64,000 bases of DNA. Origin: Nannobrachium achirus (taxonomy: Eukaryota; Chordata; Actinopteri; Myctophiformes; Myctophidae). Positions 1 to 12,620 of this stretch are shown piece after piece. The stretch spans positions 63,494,749 through 63,558,748 of the forward strand of contig OY997642.1 in NCBI GenBank assembly GCA_963921795.1, in the 5' to 3' direction. A program made the translations under genes and the position numbers. Positions within the stretch are counted from its first letter, which is position 1. The number at the start of each line of letters is the position of its first letter. Below the pieces are notes generated by a model. The model was given only the letters and a program-made list of their open reading frames with translations, was not told where the DNA came from and ran no database searches.

Positions 1-350
1 CATCAGGCGCCCCGGCTGGCCAGGGGGAGGCAGTATAGAGACCAGGATTACTGCATGTTTTAGTGAGGGTATCTACCCTAGGAGACACGGGGAGAACATG
101 CAAACTCCACACAGAAAGGCCCTTCGCATCACAGCTAGAAGGTCCTGGGTTCGATTCCCGCCGGGGGACGCTGTGGGCGCAGGGGGCATGTTCCTCCCTC
201 CGCGTCATCAGCGCTCACACCCTAGGTGGGGTTGGTTAAAGGGCCTTTCTGTGTGGAGTTTGCATGTTCTCCCCGTGTCTCCTAGGGTTGATACCGTCAC
301 AGAAACATGCAGTAATCCTGGTCTCAATACTGCCAGCCGGGGCACCTGAT
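1..350. repeat. Foldback repeat with tRNA-like B box
   Basis: Positions 1-122 and about 239-350 are inverted copies of each other. The right arm includes the string TGGAGTTTGCATGTTCTCCC, which is common in fish repeats. The spacer contains GGTTCGATTCCC, a good RNA polymerase III B box, as in tRNA-derived SINEs. The ends read CATCAGGCGCCCCGGCTGGC and its near complement. I read it as a SINE-related foldback; the window starts at its edge, so the left boundary is unsure. Confidence 0.6.
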
Positions 351-745
351 GGAGGGGAAAGGAACTGGTTGGAATAACGTGTTCCTTCCACGCGCTACGT
401 CCATCCCAGGGAAATCCCCCCCTGTCAGGGGAAAAGAAACAACTTGGACTCCTCATGCATAGAAGGAAGCATGAGGTCAGTCCGTTGTCTCCCCAGGCGC
501 GGCAGAGGGAGAGCAGAGCCCAGGATTACATAGGCAACTGGCACTGGGTGAAAATGGGTTACAAAATCGTGGGATAATCTTTTTTTCTTTTTAAAGAAAG
601 GCCCTTTAGCCAACTCCACTTAGGGTTTCAGTTTTTATATTGTAATGTATTATTTGGTGGCCGGGGACGAGATTAAGGGAAAAAAAAGAAAAATGATCAG
701 GCTCTTGGTGAATGTTTTAATGTTTGCTCTATACTTACTGTATGT
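351..745. other. No gene seen
   Basis: No coding, RNA or repeat signal that I can support apart from short A- and T-rich tracts. Confidence 0.5.
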
Positions 746-749
746 TTTA

Positions 750-995
750 ATTACCTGATGAAATGTTTGATATAAATCTTTATAATTAAATATGTTATGA
801 TTACCTGATGAAATGTTTGATATAAATCTTTATAATTAATTATGTTATGATTACCTGATGAAATGTTTGATATAAATCTTTATAATTAATTATGTTATGA
901 TTACCTGATGAAGTGTTTGATATAAATCGTTATAATTAAATATGTTATGATTACCAGATGAAATGTTTTATATAAATCAATCTTTCTATAAGCTA
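750..995. repeat. 50-bp tandem repeat, five copies
   Basis: Units start at 750, 800, 850, 900 and 950, each beginning ATTACCTGATGAAATGTTTG (the last with CAGATG). The period is exactly 50 bp and the copies differ by only a few bases, so the expansion is young. The flank 996-1215 is AT-rich and shows nothing else. Confidence 0.9.
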
Positions 996-1219
996 CTGAT
1001 CACCTGATGTGAATTACTGATCAAATCAAATGTGTTTCATTTTGATCATTATTTTCTCATAAATAATTCCTTCATGTGTTTCTGTACTACTGTGTTGTTT
1101 ACATTGTGTCTAATAAAGTCTTTGATCAATCAGTCTGCCAATCAATTCTTGTATAAACCACCAGAATAAAGTCAATATTAATAACGTGTATCAATAACCT
1201 CATATGACCTCATCCTTAA

Positions 1220-2912
1220 CACTTGGGTGACTGAACTGAAAAAACTATCCCTCCGCCTGCATTTACCGTTCATTTAGACCGTTAGATTTTCTCCCTTTTG
1301 GCCGAGCTGCGCAACACCTCCTCCCCCTGCTGCCGGCGGGGGTTCTATTGTCTTCCAAATGTGAATTAGCATTTCAATTGACCTCTCAAAATACGACGGG
1401 ACAACAAGCTCACCAAAGCCACGCAATTTGTGAGCTTATATAATTAAACATTTGTTTGGCAAAGCTTTCATATATGTCCCGACTTTATTATTATTATTAC
1501 TAGAAGTTGATATAAGTTAGTTAATTATAAAGAGAACGTTGATCAGTAGGCTCACTAGAGCGAAGCCGTGGCGAGCGAAGCCGTGGCCCAACACAAAGTT
1601 AACAAAGAAATTACATAAACAAGGGAAATAACAAATAAAGAATGGTCTAAACACAACTTATAAAGCAACGAAAATAATAAGCTAAATAAGAGGAAACGAA
1701 AAATACAATAACTTAGCCAAACAGAACCTTTCCGAAGCGTTCAGAACTCAACAAAAACTCAACACATCTTAAAAATAAATAAATAAATAAATCCCGTCCT
1801 GTCCCACTCGTGTACAAGGACTCCTCATACCTGGAGTTGTTGTCTTATGTCTTTCTCTGCTTTACTGTAGCCTACTCACTACTCAGGGATTAGACACAAG
1901 TTCATAGGCCTACTCTTCTTGGACCCCGAAAACTTTAAAGGTAGAAATGTATTTTATTCACTGCTTTTATGCGCAACTCTATTGTTGCGCTGACGGCGCC
2001 TGGTTTGTGCTGCGTCAGCCTGCGTGCATCTCTTAGTTTTCACTTGAGTTGAGAAACAAACCACTTCAATATGATGGACGTTGTCGTTATGTAACATTTT
2101 GTCAACAATCTCTGCACCTTTGGAGTAATATAAAAGTTCACTTTGAGTCTTTGACACTTATTTATATCCATCGCGCTGTTCAACTCTGTACAACGCGGCA
2201 CAAAGCGTTGCAGCGTGATGCGATCTATAGGCTATATAGAGAGAAAGAGAGAGAGAGAGATAATTCACATTCTCTTCACTCTGTAAAATGTTCACGTAGT
2301 GTTTTTTGCTTAGGCATGTAACAATGAAAAGCAAATGATTATCCATTAGAAATTAAACGTGCAGGACACAAGTGTCGGGTGCCTATACTGTTTGATCGAC
2401 ATGCGTGCCCGTCTAAAAGCCGTCTCCACTCGGACAGAACAGGCTGACTCCCCGCAAATGATTGCTCCTGCACGGCTAAAATAATAATAGGCCTACATTA
2501 TATAGGTCTACACCATAGCGATTCTCATAATTAATATTATATTGATACTATTTATGAAATAAAACATTTCCAGGTAGTGGTTTTAATGTCTTTGCTAAGC
2601 TGACAGTGAAATGCAAATGATCCATTACCTTGAACAAAGGCGCACAACGGGAGCGCTAAATGTGTGAATTCTCTTAGGAGGGGGAGAATGGGGGAGAGCG
2701 GTCTATTCTGCCGATAATTACCGTCAGAGTGGTATAATTGTATTTTATTTCATAATTAGGAAACGTTTCAGAAGGGGAAAAAAAATGAGAACATATATCT
2801 TGAGTATTTAGGAAAAGTCATGGAAGGGGAAATTTCTGAGACCTTCACAGGGAGAGTTATTGCACTTTGAAATCTCAAAATCGGCCTAAGGGACCGGTTA
2901 GTCACCCGTGTG
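1220..2912. mobile_element. TTAA-flanked non-coding transposon (piggyBac-like MITE)
   Basis: TTAA at 1216-1219 and at 2913-2916 flank inverted ends: CACTTGGGTGACTGAAC on the left and, as reverse complement, CACACGGGTGACTAACC on the right. The 1.7-kb interior has no credible gene. TTAA duplication with a CAC start fits the piggyBac superfamily, though Kolobok also uses TTAA. Inside are a doubled 15-mer GAGCGAAGCCGTGGC (about 1558-1587) and a short GA-rich run near 2240-2260. The right TTAA is also the left TTAA of the next element. Confidence 0.65.
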
Positions 2913-3824
2913 TTAAAGGCATATTCAGGACTTGTTTTTCATTCAAATAAAAATCCAGTCTGCACATTTCCCATTAGTTTTCGTCGCTATAAGGTGCGCT
3001 GACCATATAAGGACTTCCACCCTGTCCCCTGTTACGAGCATAGCTCGCTCGAGTTTTTCCCGTTCGCCACAAAGATCTCCACCAATCAGGATAGAGAATG
3101 ACTGGTGCGCGTTCTGGCTGGCTTGAGATGCACGTTCACACAGCCCTCAGCTTGGGAGGCGCGCGTTCACATTACATTGAATGTTTACAAGATGGCGGAG
3201 AAACAGGACAAGATTCCCATCCCAGCTCTCCCACTTGCACCAAGAGAAGCCAAAAGATTAAAAACTATTGAAGAGAAGAAAGCTGCTACTGAACAGAAGA
3301 AGTTGGCAAGGAAAGAGAAGAAAAAAGCGTTAGATAAAACCAGAATTTGCCTCGGAACGGCTATGGAACGGTGGAACCAGCTAAAAGAAACAAAAGGACT
3401 GAAGACCCACAAGGATGTAGCTTTGCTTCTACTCGATCAGTAAGTAATGTTATACTTTGCAGTTGGCTTTTTCTCCTCAAATATTTACCGAGGGTACTCC
3501 GAGGCTATTTGAAGCAGCAATAAAACGCTTGTGTGTTTTTTTAATTGTCTTTAGTTACGAGAAAGATCCATACCAATCCACGCCATCAAAGCCTAGTCGA
3601 AAAAGATCCCCTCCCCCATCGTCACTCTCTAGCATCTCAAAGAGCGAGAAAGAGTAAGTAACATTCTGCATTCAACAAGTGTTTCTCTTTCAGTTCGTGT
3701 TATTATTCAGCTAAATGGAATGGTTATTTTACAGGGATGATGATGATGATGATGATGACATAGCGTTAGAGGAAGAACCCCCATTGACTGAAGCTGCAGC
3801 TCGTCTCACGAGAATAAGGTTTGT

Positions 3825-4220
3825 GTTTTCGCTACTGGATGCATTGGCTTTATACATATCAAGGGGGTGGAGATCCGCGGTGGTCCCCGTAGCATCGAGG
3901 ACCCCCGCGACCGACCCCCACATCCCAAACGAGTGTTTGTTATATCTTATTTAGCCGAGTTGTTTTCGCTACTGGATGCATTGGCTTTATAAATATCAAG
4001 GGGGCGGAGATCCGCGGTGGTCCGCGTAGCATCGCCCGCGACGGACCCCCACATCCCAAACGAGTGCTTGTATATCTTATTTAGCCGAGTTGTTTTCGCT
4101 ACTGGATGCATTGGCTTTATAAATATCAAGGGGGCGGAGAACCGCGGTGGTCCCCGTAGCATCGCCCGCGACGGACCCCCACATCCCAAACGAGTGCTTG
4201 TATATCTTATTTAGTTATTA
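3825..4220. repeat. About 130-bp tandem repeat in a transposase intron
   Basis: Three units begin with GTTTTCGCTACTGGATGCAT at 3825, 3962 and 4092. They contain a CpG-rich stretch around GATCCGCGGTGGTCC. The first unit overlaps the donor side of intron 3. Confidence 0.85.
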
Positions 4221-4967
4221 GGTATAGTTTCCGATTTCATTACTACCTACTGCAATCATACGTTTTGTTTTTGTCTGTGGTGTTATGTTATTCTTCAAGT
4301 TTGTGGTATGAGCGAATCCTGCATGCAAATCCCAAACTATTACAATAACAAAGAAGAGTGTTGGCTCACTCAGTGTTGTCTCAAATTGCTGGGTCGTTAG
4401 ACCAAGGAGTGAAACATGTCACATTGTTGTAAATAGGGCCATTCTGTGTAAATTGCTCTGTCCATTCCTTCCATGATGTATAAATTGTAGGCCTACTCAT
4501 TATCTCCATCTACTTGTAAGCAAACTCTAAAAATAATTGTGGCTGTCTGCATTTTATTTTTTGAAGGGAGGACAACAACCCTGATGCCCAGCCAATGGAG
4601 CTACAAGTTCCCTTACAGGAACCTGAGATTCATGTGTTAGAGGCTAGGTATGTGCTAATCTTTTTCTTCCTACTTGATGCATTGAGTTGCTGACCAAGAC
4701 TATATTTTGAATGTATGTGTATTGTTTCAGATTACATTGTTATCTACAGCACACTTGCTATTTTTAATTAATATAATTTGTTTTACCGTAGCCTAATACA
4801 ACACTGTTTATCTTTCTAGTAGATGGTATGAGAGTATCTTTTTGACCCAAAAATAATAAGAAAACATTGGTAATAACAGATTAGTTTTGAGCGCTTATAC
4901 ATAGGAGTGAAACGTCTCACCTAATTGGTGCTCTGGTCATTTTGTGTAAATTGCTCTCTCTCTCGCG

Positions 4968-4968
4968 C

Positions 4969-5019
<51 letters not shown>

Positions 5020-5043
5020 TTCAATATGCACACACACACACAC
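4968..5043. repeat. (TGTC)n then (CA)n microsatellite
   Basis: An uninterrupted CTGT run from about 4971 to 5018 is followed shortly by (AC)n at 5029-5043. It lies in an intron of the transposase gene. Confidence 0.95.
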
Positions 5044-8000
5044 ATTAAAATGTATATATTTTTTTATTAACGCAGCATGTCCTCATTGGATTTAAACGTG
5101 CCAATTGACGCAGATGAGTTCAACAGCCCACATAACGCTACGTAAGTTGACCACATAAATCCTGACCAAATTAATCGTTACCAAAAACATCACATTTTTG
5201 CATTTTTAAAAGTAGTAACAACTCAACAATTTTTATTCTGTAGAATTGAGATTGAAGATGATCCATCCTGGCAGCTTGGGCTGGATGATATACCTTTGTC
5301 ATCGTCTGAGGAAGATCTGACAATAGAATTTGACAGCGATGATTCTGACAGTGATGAAGAATATTATCCCCGCTTATCTTTTCGGTAGGTTATTATGACA
5401 TAGTTGCTGAATTTTATGCGATACCCAACCTTTGTGTGTGATTATTTCTGAATTTGACACAACTTATTCTTGCAGTGCTGGCGGAGCTCTAAAAGTGAGC
5501 ATTGAACATCTTCCAATCCTCAGTGTTGGTGACTCTGTACATGACGCGGGATCTGACGAAGCAGAACCCATTCCAGAAGATTCAGAACATGATGTCGATG
5601 CTGGGGACAACATTCTGCAAGATCCAGCCTTCATCGCTTACCACATTATCTCTACTTCAACTAGTGGAATATATCGTTCTACCGGTGGATGTGTGTAAAC
5701 AGTGTCAGAGCACAAAACCTTTTCATGTTCGTGTTAGATCGAGGGGGACAGCAGCAATCATTGAATGGGTGCGTGTTTGTTTGTTATATTCTTTTATGTG
5801 TTGCTGAAAGTCTTCCTTTTGCAAACAATGTACGCCACTGAATCTAATTATCCTGTTTTTTTTTGTTTTTTTTCAGGTATGCACAAAGGGATCCAAAACA
5901 TATTGTGTGGAAGTGGTCATCCCAGCCGTATGTGAAATCAGGAATGCTGGTTGGAGATTTCCTTCTGTCCTGCAATCTCCTTCTCTCTGGAAACAACTAC
6001 AGAAAACTCGCTCTTCTCTTCAAATTTATGGTAAATTGTGCATTTATATATCGCCTTTATCCAAGGTGTTTTACATAGATTGGGTGCATTAGATTCACCC
6101 ATTCTCTCTCTCACAAGCGCGCGCGCGCACACACTGATGGCGGAGGAAACCATGCAAGGCACCAACCTGCTCTGTGTTCTCTAAACCTCTACTCTATCTC
6201 TGACAGAACATGCGCATGGTGAACCACGACACGTTCCATAAAATCCAAGACCAATGCTGTGTTGACACTATCACTGACTTCTGGACCAGGAAGAGGAGTG
6301 CCATCATCACCAGACTACAAGCCAAAGACAAAGTTGTGGTTCTTGGTAAGTGTCCCAATACAGCACAATACACAGTCCAAATTAAACATTTATTATAGGC
6401 TGATGTCTTTTCTAAAATTGTGTCTTGTGAGAAGGCTAACCTTTCTCCTTCCCACCTTTATGTTTATGCTTACGCCAGGTGATGGTCGGATGGACAGTCC
6501 CGGTTACTGTGCACAGTACTGCTCTTACTCTGCCATGGATAACGACACCAAAGAAATCATCAATGTCGTCAACATTGACAAGAGAGAGACCAGCAGGAAC
6601 TCTGTGATCATGGAGAGGGAGGCATTCATCAAAACATTTGGCCAGCTCCATGCAGAACTGAACCTCTCAGAGTTCTGCACAGATGCACACACACAAATTG
6701 GAGCTCTGTTTAGTAAGTCATTTTGTATTGATTGGTTACATTTCATACTAGTGTTTTATGTATTAGAGCATTATATCACATTCCTTCTTCATTTACCAAA
6801 ATGTACCTATGTATGCGTTATGACCATGACAAAGAAATCCACAATTTAATGATGCCAACATTGTTTTTCAGCGAAGGGAAAGTACAAAGACAGTGGAGTA
6901 ATTCACTCTTTTGACATCTGGCACGGCGCCAAAAACCTGGGCAAAAAGATAGCTGCTGTAAGTGAAAGGTTTGAGTGCAAATTTAAAGTGTGATCAGTGT
7001 GCATAATGTGTAATAATAATAATGTAAAAGCAATTTAATTAATTTTGCTCCCTGTCCTAGCTGTCATTTTGGCCTGTTTAGTGTTTTAGTGAAGTGTAAA
7101 ATAGAATTACATTTGCTTCCATTTTATTTTCAGGCTTCCCAGCTAAAGGACTGCTCAATCCTCGCTGACTGGAACAAGGACATTTGCACTCACTTTTGGT
7201 ACTGCTGTGAAAAGGCTGATGACTATGACACTTTCTTCGTAAGTATTTCAAAACAAATACATATCATGTTGCCTTCAATGAATCACTTTGTCTGGAAAAC
7301 ACACAAGCGAGTTGGGAGAGTAAACTCATCTTGTGCTGTGGTGACCACCTATCCAAGTATCACTTGACGCTCAGAGATGTCAATTTGTAGTTACAACGGA
7401 TCAACAATGTGTTTTGAGCTTTTAGATCTGCTCTTTTGCCCGTGTACAGAAAGGATGATCCAACTCGGGTCTAAAGGGTTTATGATGTCAAATAAATTAA
7501 CTTTTTTTTTTTTAACTGTATTTTGTGTAGGATAAGTGGACTGGGGTCTTACACCACGTGGTGAATGATCACACATGGGTCTTCAACAACGGTGCCTGTG
7601 ACCACGTGATGCCCTTGCCAGCAGAAGAGAGAGACAAGCCTTGGATGGACAGAACCTCAACAGCTCATCAGAAACTGTCTGAGATCGTTTTAAACGAACG
7701 CTGGCTCAAGTCTGTCCACCATTTCCTGACCTTTAGGTTAGTAAATTTGTTTTCTCTCTGGTTTCACAAAAATCCTTTACCAAATGACCATTTAGAAATG
7801 CTAAATTTGTTGTATTTCGGGGTATAATAAGTGTGCAACTGCAATGCGTCTTTGTATTCAATGTTGGATTTACCTGTGCTCAATTAAAAAAAATGTATTC
7901 CTTGTGCGTGTCAATGTTTAGGTCAACTGCACAGCTCGAGAGCTATCATAACCATCTCTTAATGTATGCATCCAAACGCATATCGTTTTCTCCGCCTGTG

Positions 8001-8134
8001 TATGGAGCACGGATACTGCTGGCCGCATTAGACTACAATCATCATGTACACAGAGCAGCCAAACGAAAGGCAGATGGATCAGTAAGGTATGTTTTACATG
8101 AAGTTAGCTCATGCTTTAGCCAGGTATTCTATAT

Positions 8135-8637
8135 CAGGGGTTTTTAAAGTGGGTGACGGGGCACCCTGGGGTGCCGTGAGATAATTTGATAATATTTGGA
8201 ATTTATTTGGACACTTGAAAAAATATTTAAACTCCCAATTGAAGTACAAAGTTATTTTCAGTTAGTTTTAACCTACATGGCTATTATCTCAATGTAATCT
8301 AATCACTAAAATATCGTCACTGTCGGACATAAACCTTGTATCGCCAATTTTGAAATGTGTACTTTTGGTAAAGCAAAGCCCTGCTTCATCATACAAGACT
8401 GTCGCACATCATACAAAACAGACGATCTACAAGCACACAACGCCGCTTGTAGATAGTCTGTTTTCACTAGTTTAGTACATTTTAGAGATGATAAATACAA
8501 AACAAACGGTTTTGGACACGTGATGGTTTACACCCGACAAAATATAAGGTGTTGGGAGTGAAATTTATAATGTAGGGGTACCTCGGATTAAAAACATTTT
8601 TATGGGGTGCCCGGAGACAAAAGTTTGGGAACCCCTG
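8135..8637. mobile_element. hAT MITE, family A, in intron 14 of the transposase gene
   Basis: Ends CAGGGGTTTTTAAAGTG and TTTGGGAACCCCTG are imperfect inverted repeats. They are flanked by TTCTATAT (8127-8134) and TTATATAT (8638-8645), 8-bp duplications with one mismatch. No ORF. The centre holds the recurrent hairpin at about 8416-8464. Other family members lie at 11214, 35519 and 37955. Confidence 0.85.
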
Positions 8638-9484
8638 TTATATATATGTTTTGGAATGTAGGAAGTATTATATTACGTATATTAATTGAAATCACTGTTT
8701 CTCCATCTCTTATCAGCCATGGAAAAATGTACAGCAAGAAGTCCAAGGGCTATAAACTGGTGGTTCTGAAGGAGGACAAGGACTACAGCTATATTCCAGA
8801 ACTTCAAAACGCTCTCCTGCAGCGACGGTTGACCATGGAGGCACTGGGTAAAAAAAGCATCAAGAGGCCTGACGATGCTCGGCGTCTAGGAAATCTGCCT
8901 GGTGTACCATCCCAAACGATTGAGAAGATGTTGCAAGATCGAGCGAGCAGAGGGAGATGTGAGTACTACAGGCTATATGCTATGTATTTATTTATGATGG
9001 TTCATGGGCTAGGAATTGGCTCAAGGGAGGGATACCAGGGCACAGCATTTGGTATTATGCACTCAACAGTTTGTCTTGGATCGTCATTGATTCGGTGTCT
9101 ATTGAACTATTGTTATACTGTGCCTGACTAGTGATCAACTTCCATTAATGACTGATATCTTTTGTGTATCTTTTGTGTTTTCACAGGACAAATGAGAGAT
9201 AGACCAGTGACTTCCATCTCTTCTTCCTGCCCCCGGGTCTCAGTCATCATCCTCAGCAGGATTTGCAGGGACGTTGATCCAGCTCAAAGGGCTCAGCTTC
9301 AACTAAAGACGGATCCATTTGTTGCAGAGTGCGGGTCACAGTACAATGTGTAGTTCTGTCTTTTGTGAATTAAACATTTTAATTCTTACAAATGTGTCCT
9401 TCTTGTTGCATGAAATGAAACACACTGAGAATGTTGCTACATAATTTACTTTAAAAGGTGGATCATATATGCAGTTGTGACATT

Positions 9485-11012
9485 GATTGCTGCCTTTTCT
9501 GGGCAAGGTCCTAGAAAAAATTATCTTTCATCAATTGGATGTATTTCTGCAGAACAATAAGGTGCACAACAAATTCCAATCCGGCTTCAGGAAAGGACAC
9601 AGCACAGAAACTGCACTTTTAAAAGTAATTAATGATCTTAGGGTGTCTGCTGATAACAAAAATGTATCCGTTCTCCTACTGCTGGATCAAACGGCGGCTT
9701 TTGACACAATTGACCATACAATTCTAATACAACGTCTTGAACACTGGGTAGGGCTGTCAGGCACAGCTTTGTCCTGGTTTTACTCCTACATAACAGGCAG
9801 AAGCTACTTTGTTAATCTAGCTGACTTTGAGTCAAACAAACACAACATCTGCTCTGGCATTCCACAGGGCTCAATTCTTGGTCCTTTATTATTCTCCCTC
9901 TATATACTGCCGCTGGGAGAACTTATTTCCGCTCACGGTGTGAATTTCCATTTCTATGCTGATGACACCCAGCTGTACCTTTCGGTAGCTCCGGACGACC
10001 CCTGTGCTCTAGACCCATTGCTGACGTGTGTGTCTAGCATAAAATGCTGGATGAGTGAGAACTTTCTCAAACTAAATGAGGACAAGACAGAAGTTCTCAT
10101 AATTGGTTCTACTGCGCAGAGAGAATCAATAATAAGTAGACTTGGTAACCTGTCTAAAGAAAGTAACACTTCTGTAAAGAACCTGGGAGTGATCATTGAC
10201 GCTGAATTGAATTTTAATACACACATTAATCATGTCACCAAGATTGCCTTCTTTCACCTTAGAAATATTGCGCGAATTAGAGCCTATCTAACATTGGACG
10301 ATGCAAAAAACGCTGATCCACGCTTTTGTTTTCTCTCGGCTTGATTACTGCAACACACTTCTCTCTGGTCTGCCAAAGAAAACAATTGACAGTTTGCAAC
10401 TTGTTCAAAATGCGGCAGCCAGAGTTTTAACTAAAGCTAAGATGAGAGAACATATTACTCCAGTCTTAGCGTCGCTACACTGGCTCCCGGTTGTTTTTAG
10501 GATTGATTTTAAAATTCTTTTACTTGTTTATAAAGCTCTAAATGGTCTGGCACCTTCGTACCTCTATGACTGCCTGCATAGATACGTTCCAAACCGCCCA
10601 CTCAGGTCTTCTAGTGCTGACCTACTCGATGTGCCTAAAATGAAATATAAAAAATATGGTGAAGCAGCTTTCTGCTTCTACGGACCGACAGTTTGGAATA
10701 AACTCCCACTACACCTAAGACAGGCAGCCTCTGTGGATAGCTTTAAAGCACAGCTCAAGACCTATTTCTTTACTCTTGCTTTTAGCTGAATTATTTTTTT
10801 TATCTCTTTGATGCTATTGACGTCCACACTGTTCTGAAATTGTTCTTCAATGTTTTATGTTTTTATTGTTCTGCTTTATTGTATTCATGTGTATTTTATT
10901 TTTTCTGTTAAGTAACTGTGCTTAATTTTCTGCTCTGTAAAGCACTTTGAGCTGCATTTCATGTCATGAAAGGTGCTATACAAATAAAGCTTTATTATTA
11001 TTATTATTATTA
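9485..11012 (+). mobile_element. 5'-truncated L2-clade LINE
   Basis: It begins abruptly within the reverse transcriptase domain. It ends in GGTGCTATACAAATAAAGC followed by (TTA)n to about 11012, the 3' end style of fish L2 (Maui-like) LINEs. It is inserted in the Kolobok-type element just downstream of the transposase gene. I could not find a clean target duplication. Confidence 0.85.
9487..10789 (+). pseudogene. L2 LINE reverse transcriptase, C-terminal part
   Basis: The reading frame runs from 9487 and carries RT signatures: GFRKGHSTETALL, AAFDTIDH, CSGIPQGSILGPLLF and the catalytic FYADDTQLY. The C-terminal region follows (SRLDYCNTLLSGLP, HWLPVVFRIDFKILLL, WNKLPLHLR), ending at 10789. It would reverse-transcribe LINE RNA at the target site. 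The two halves are in different frames that overlap at 10301-10344. A run of six A at about 10305-10310 explains the shift, one base too many or too few. The endonuclease domain is absent because of 5' truncation. Confidence 0.88.
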
Positions 11013-11213
11013 TTATATTGGTATAAAACCTTTGGAAACAAATTGCATCAATCATTCTATTTGGGCCAATAGCTTAAATGGTATTCAAAAAAAGGTCCAT
11101 ATTATGGATGACAGACTATTTATGGCACAATATGAGTCCAACTAGTATTTGTTTTCTTTGCAAGGACCCCCATAACTGAGTATACACAACTAGAAACAAT
11201 TGGACCTGCAAGT

Positions 11214-11723
11214 CAGGGGTTTTCAAAGTGGGTGACGGGGCACCCTGGGGTGCCGTGAGATTATTTGATAATATTTCGAATTTATTTTGACACTTGAAGA
11301 AAATATGATTTATTATAATTTTAAACTTGAAGGAAAAAGTTATTTTCAGTCAGTTCTAACCAAAATGGCTATTATCTCAACGTTTTCCTCGCAACATAAT
11401 CACTAAAATATCGTCACTGTCGGGCAGAAACCTTGTATCTCCTTGTATGTCTTTTTCCCTGCTTCATCAAACAAGACTGTCACATGAAACTAGTGAAAAC
11501 AGCAGATTACAAGCACACAACGGGCGTTGTGTGCTTGTAGATCGGCTTTTTTCAATACTTTAGTACATTTTATAGATGACAACGGTTTGGGACATACAAG
11601 GTTTCTACCAGACAACGACGATAGGCTATAAATGTAAGGTGCTGGGAGTGAAAATTATAATGTAGGGGTGCCTCGGATTAAAAACATTTATGGGGTGCCC
11701 TGAGACAAGTTTTGGGAACCCCT
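11214..11723. mobile_element. hAT MITE, family A, second copy
   Basis: It starts CAGGGGTTTTCAAAGTGGG and ends TTTTGGGAACCCCT, colinear with the copy at 8135-8637. The central hairpin is at about 11494-11551. Flanking duplication is not clear. 11013-11213 holds no gene. Confidence 0.8.
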
Positions 11724-11841
11724 ATGAATTACAGGACCTGTAATGGGCTTTGAGTGCTTTAATTTTGGTAATACTAGTCTTCTGAGTTGGTTGGTTTCTA
11801 GCTGTACACTCCAGAGTTACCTGTTTGTTGTGGTCATTTAC

Positions 11842-12010
11842 CAGCTTAGTGACCTTGTGGTTAGAGTGTCCGCCCTGAGACTGGGATGTCAGGGTTCAGT
11901 TCCCTGGCCGGGTCATACCAAAGACTAAAAATATAAAGAATCATGCTACAGAAACAGGAGATAGTTTCCGGCCCTATGGGCCTCATGGATCATCAAGGCT
12001 ACTTACTTAG
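11842..12010 (+). mobile_element. tRNA-derived SINE
   Basis: TGTGGTTAGAGTGTCCGCCC (A-box region) and GGGTTCAGTTCCC (B-box region) are followed by CGGGTCATACCAAAGACTA. That order is typical of abundant fish SINEs. The 3' limit is uncertain. Confidence 0.7.
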
Positions 12011-12182
12011 GGTCATTCAAGGCTGTATGTCTATCAGGTCATGGAATATCTTTTCATTTTGTAAATCCATGGCAAAAGTAATTTGAGAAATGAATCACAC
12101 AGATCTCGCAAACCAAATATTTACTTTAAAAAAGGGAGACATGGAGGGTACAGCATTGTGCATTCGGAGCTGTCACATATCA

Positions 12183-12236
<54 letters not shown>

Positions 12237-12600
12237 AGAAAGCTATTTAAAACAAAAAGGCAATAGCCCAAAGTGTTTGAAGGTAGAACCGTTAGTGCAC
12301 AAATTGTCATTTTAAAAGTGAAACAGAATTTCCTGACACTGAAATTATTTACATGAAAAGGAATATAATATATACATTTGGAGGGGGTACAGCATTGAGC
12401 AATCAGCTAGGTCACATATATACACAGGTATAAAGCTTCTTCTTGCAACAAATACTATAGCAGCATGTTTGCCCTAATGAATAATCTTACAGTATAATTT
12501 TAAAATGTGGTTGAAGGTAGCAGCTCTGTTTATGTGAATTAAGAATATAGGTCACTCAATGGTTTGTAGTCCTTACAGTCAGGGGTCAACCAAATGGACC
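12011..12600. repeat. Direct repeats and (AC)n tract inside the Kolobok-type element
   Basis: Two related segments, near 12140-12186 and 12380-12430, share GGTACAGCATTG and GTCACATAT; (AC)n occupies 12187-12234. No gene. Confidence 0.7.
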
Positions 12601-12620
12601 CGTAAGGGTGAACGTTTGCC

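Larger units (their letters stand above)
3192..9353 (+). pseudogene. DDE transposase gene of the Kolobok-type element, 16 exons
   Basis: Exons bounded by GT/AG sites: 3192-3439, 3555-3653, 3735-3818, 4567-4647, 5076-5141, 5244-5384, 5476-5768, 5877-6030, 6207-6345, 6479-6712, 6872-6957, 7134-7238, 7531-7736, 7922-8086, 8717-8958 and 9187-9353. The start ATGGCGGAG at 3192 has a purine at -3. The product begins with a basic, lysine-rich stretch, followed by an acidic linker (poly-Asp from 3735). The catalytic part follows: first Asp in GDGRMDSPG (exon 10), second in TDAHTQI, then FDIWHGAKNL (a DxxH motif), and Glu in STAQLESYHNHLL (exon 14). These suggest cut-and-paste transposition of the element. 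Exons 7 and 8 each need one single-base frame change to keep the conserved reading (LQLVEYIVLPVDVCKQC; VWKWSSQP). The 8958/9187 junction makes a TGA. So this copy looks recently inactivated unless there are sequencing errors. Intron 14 hosts a hAT MITE. Confidence 0.72.
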
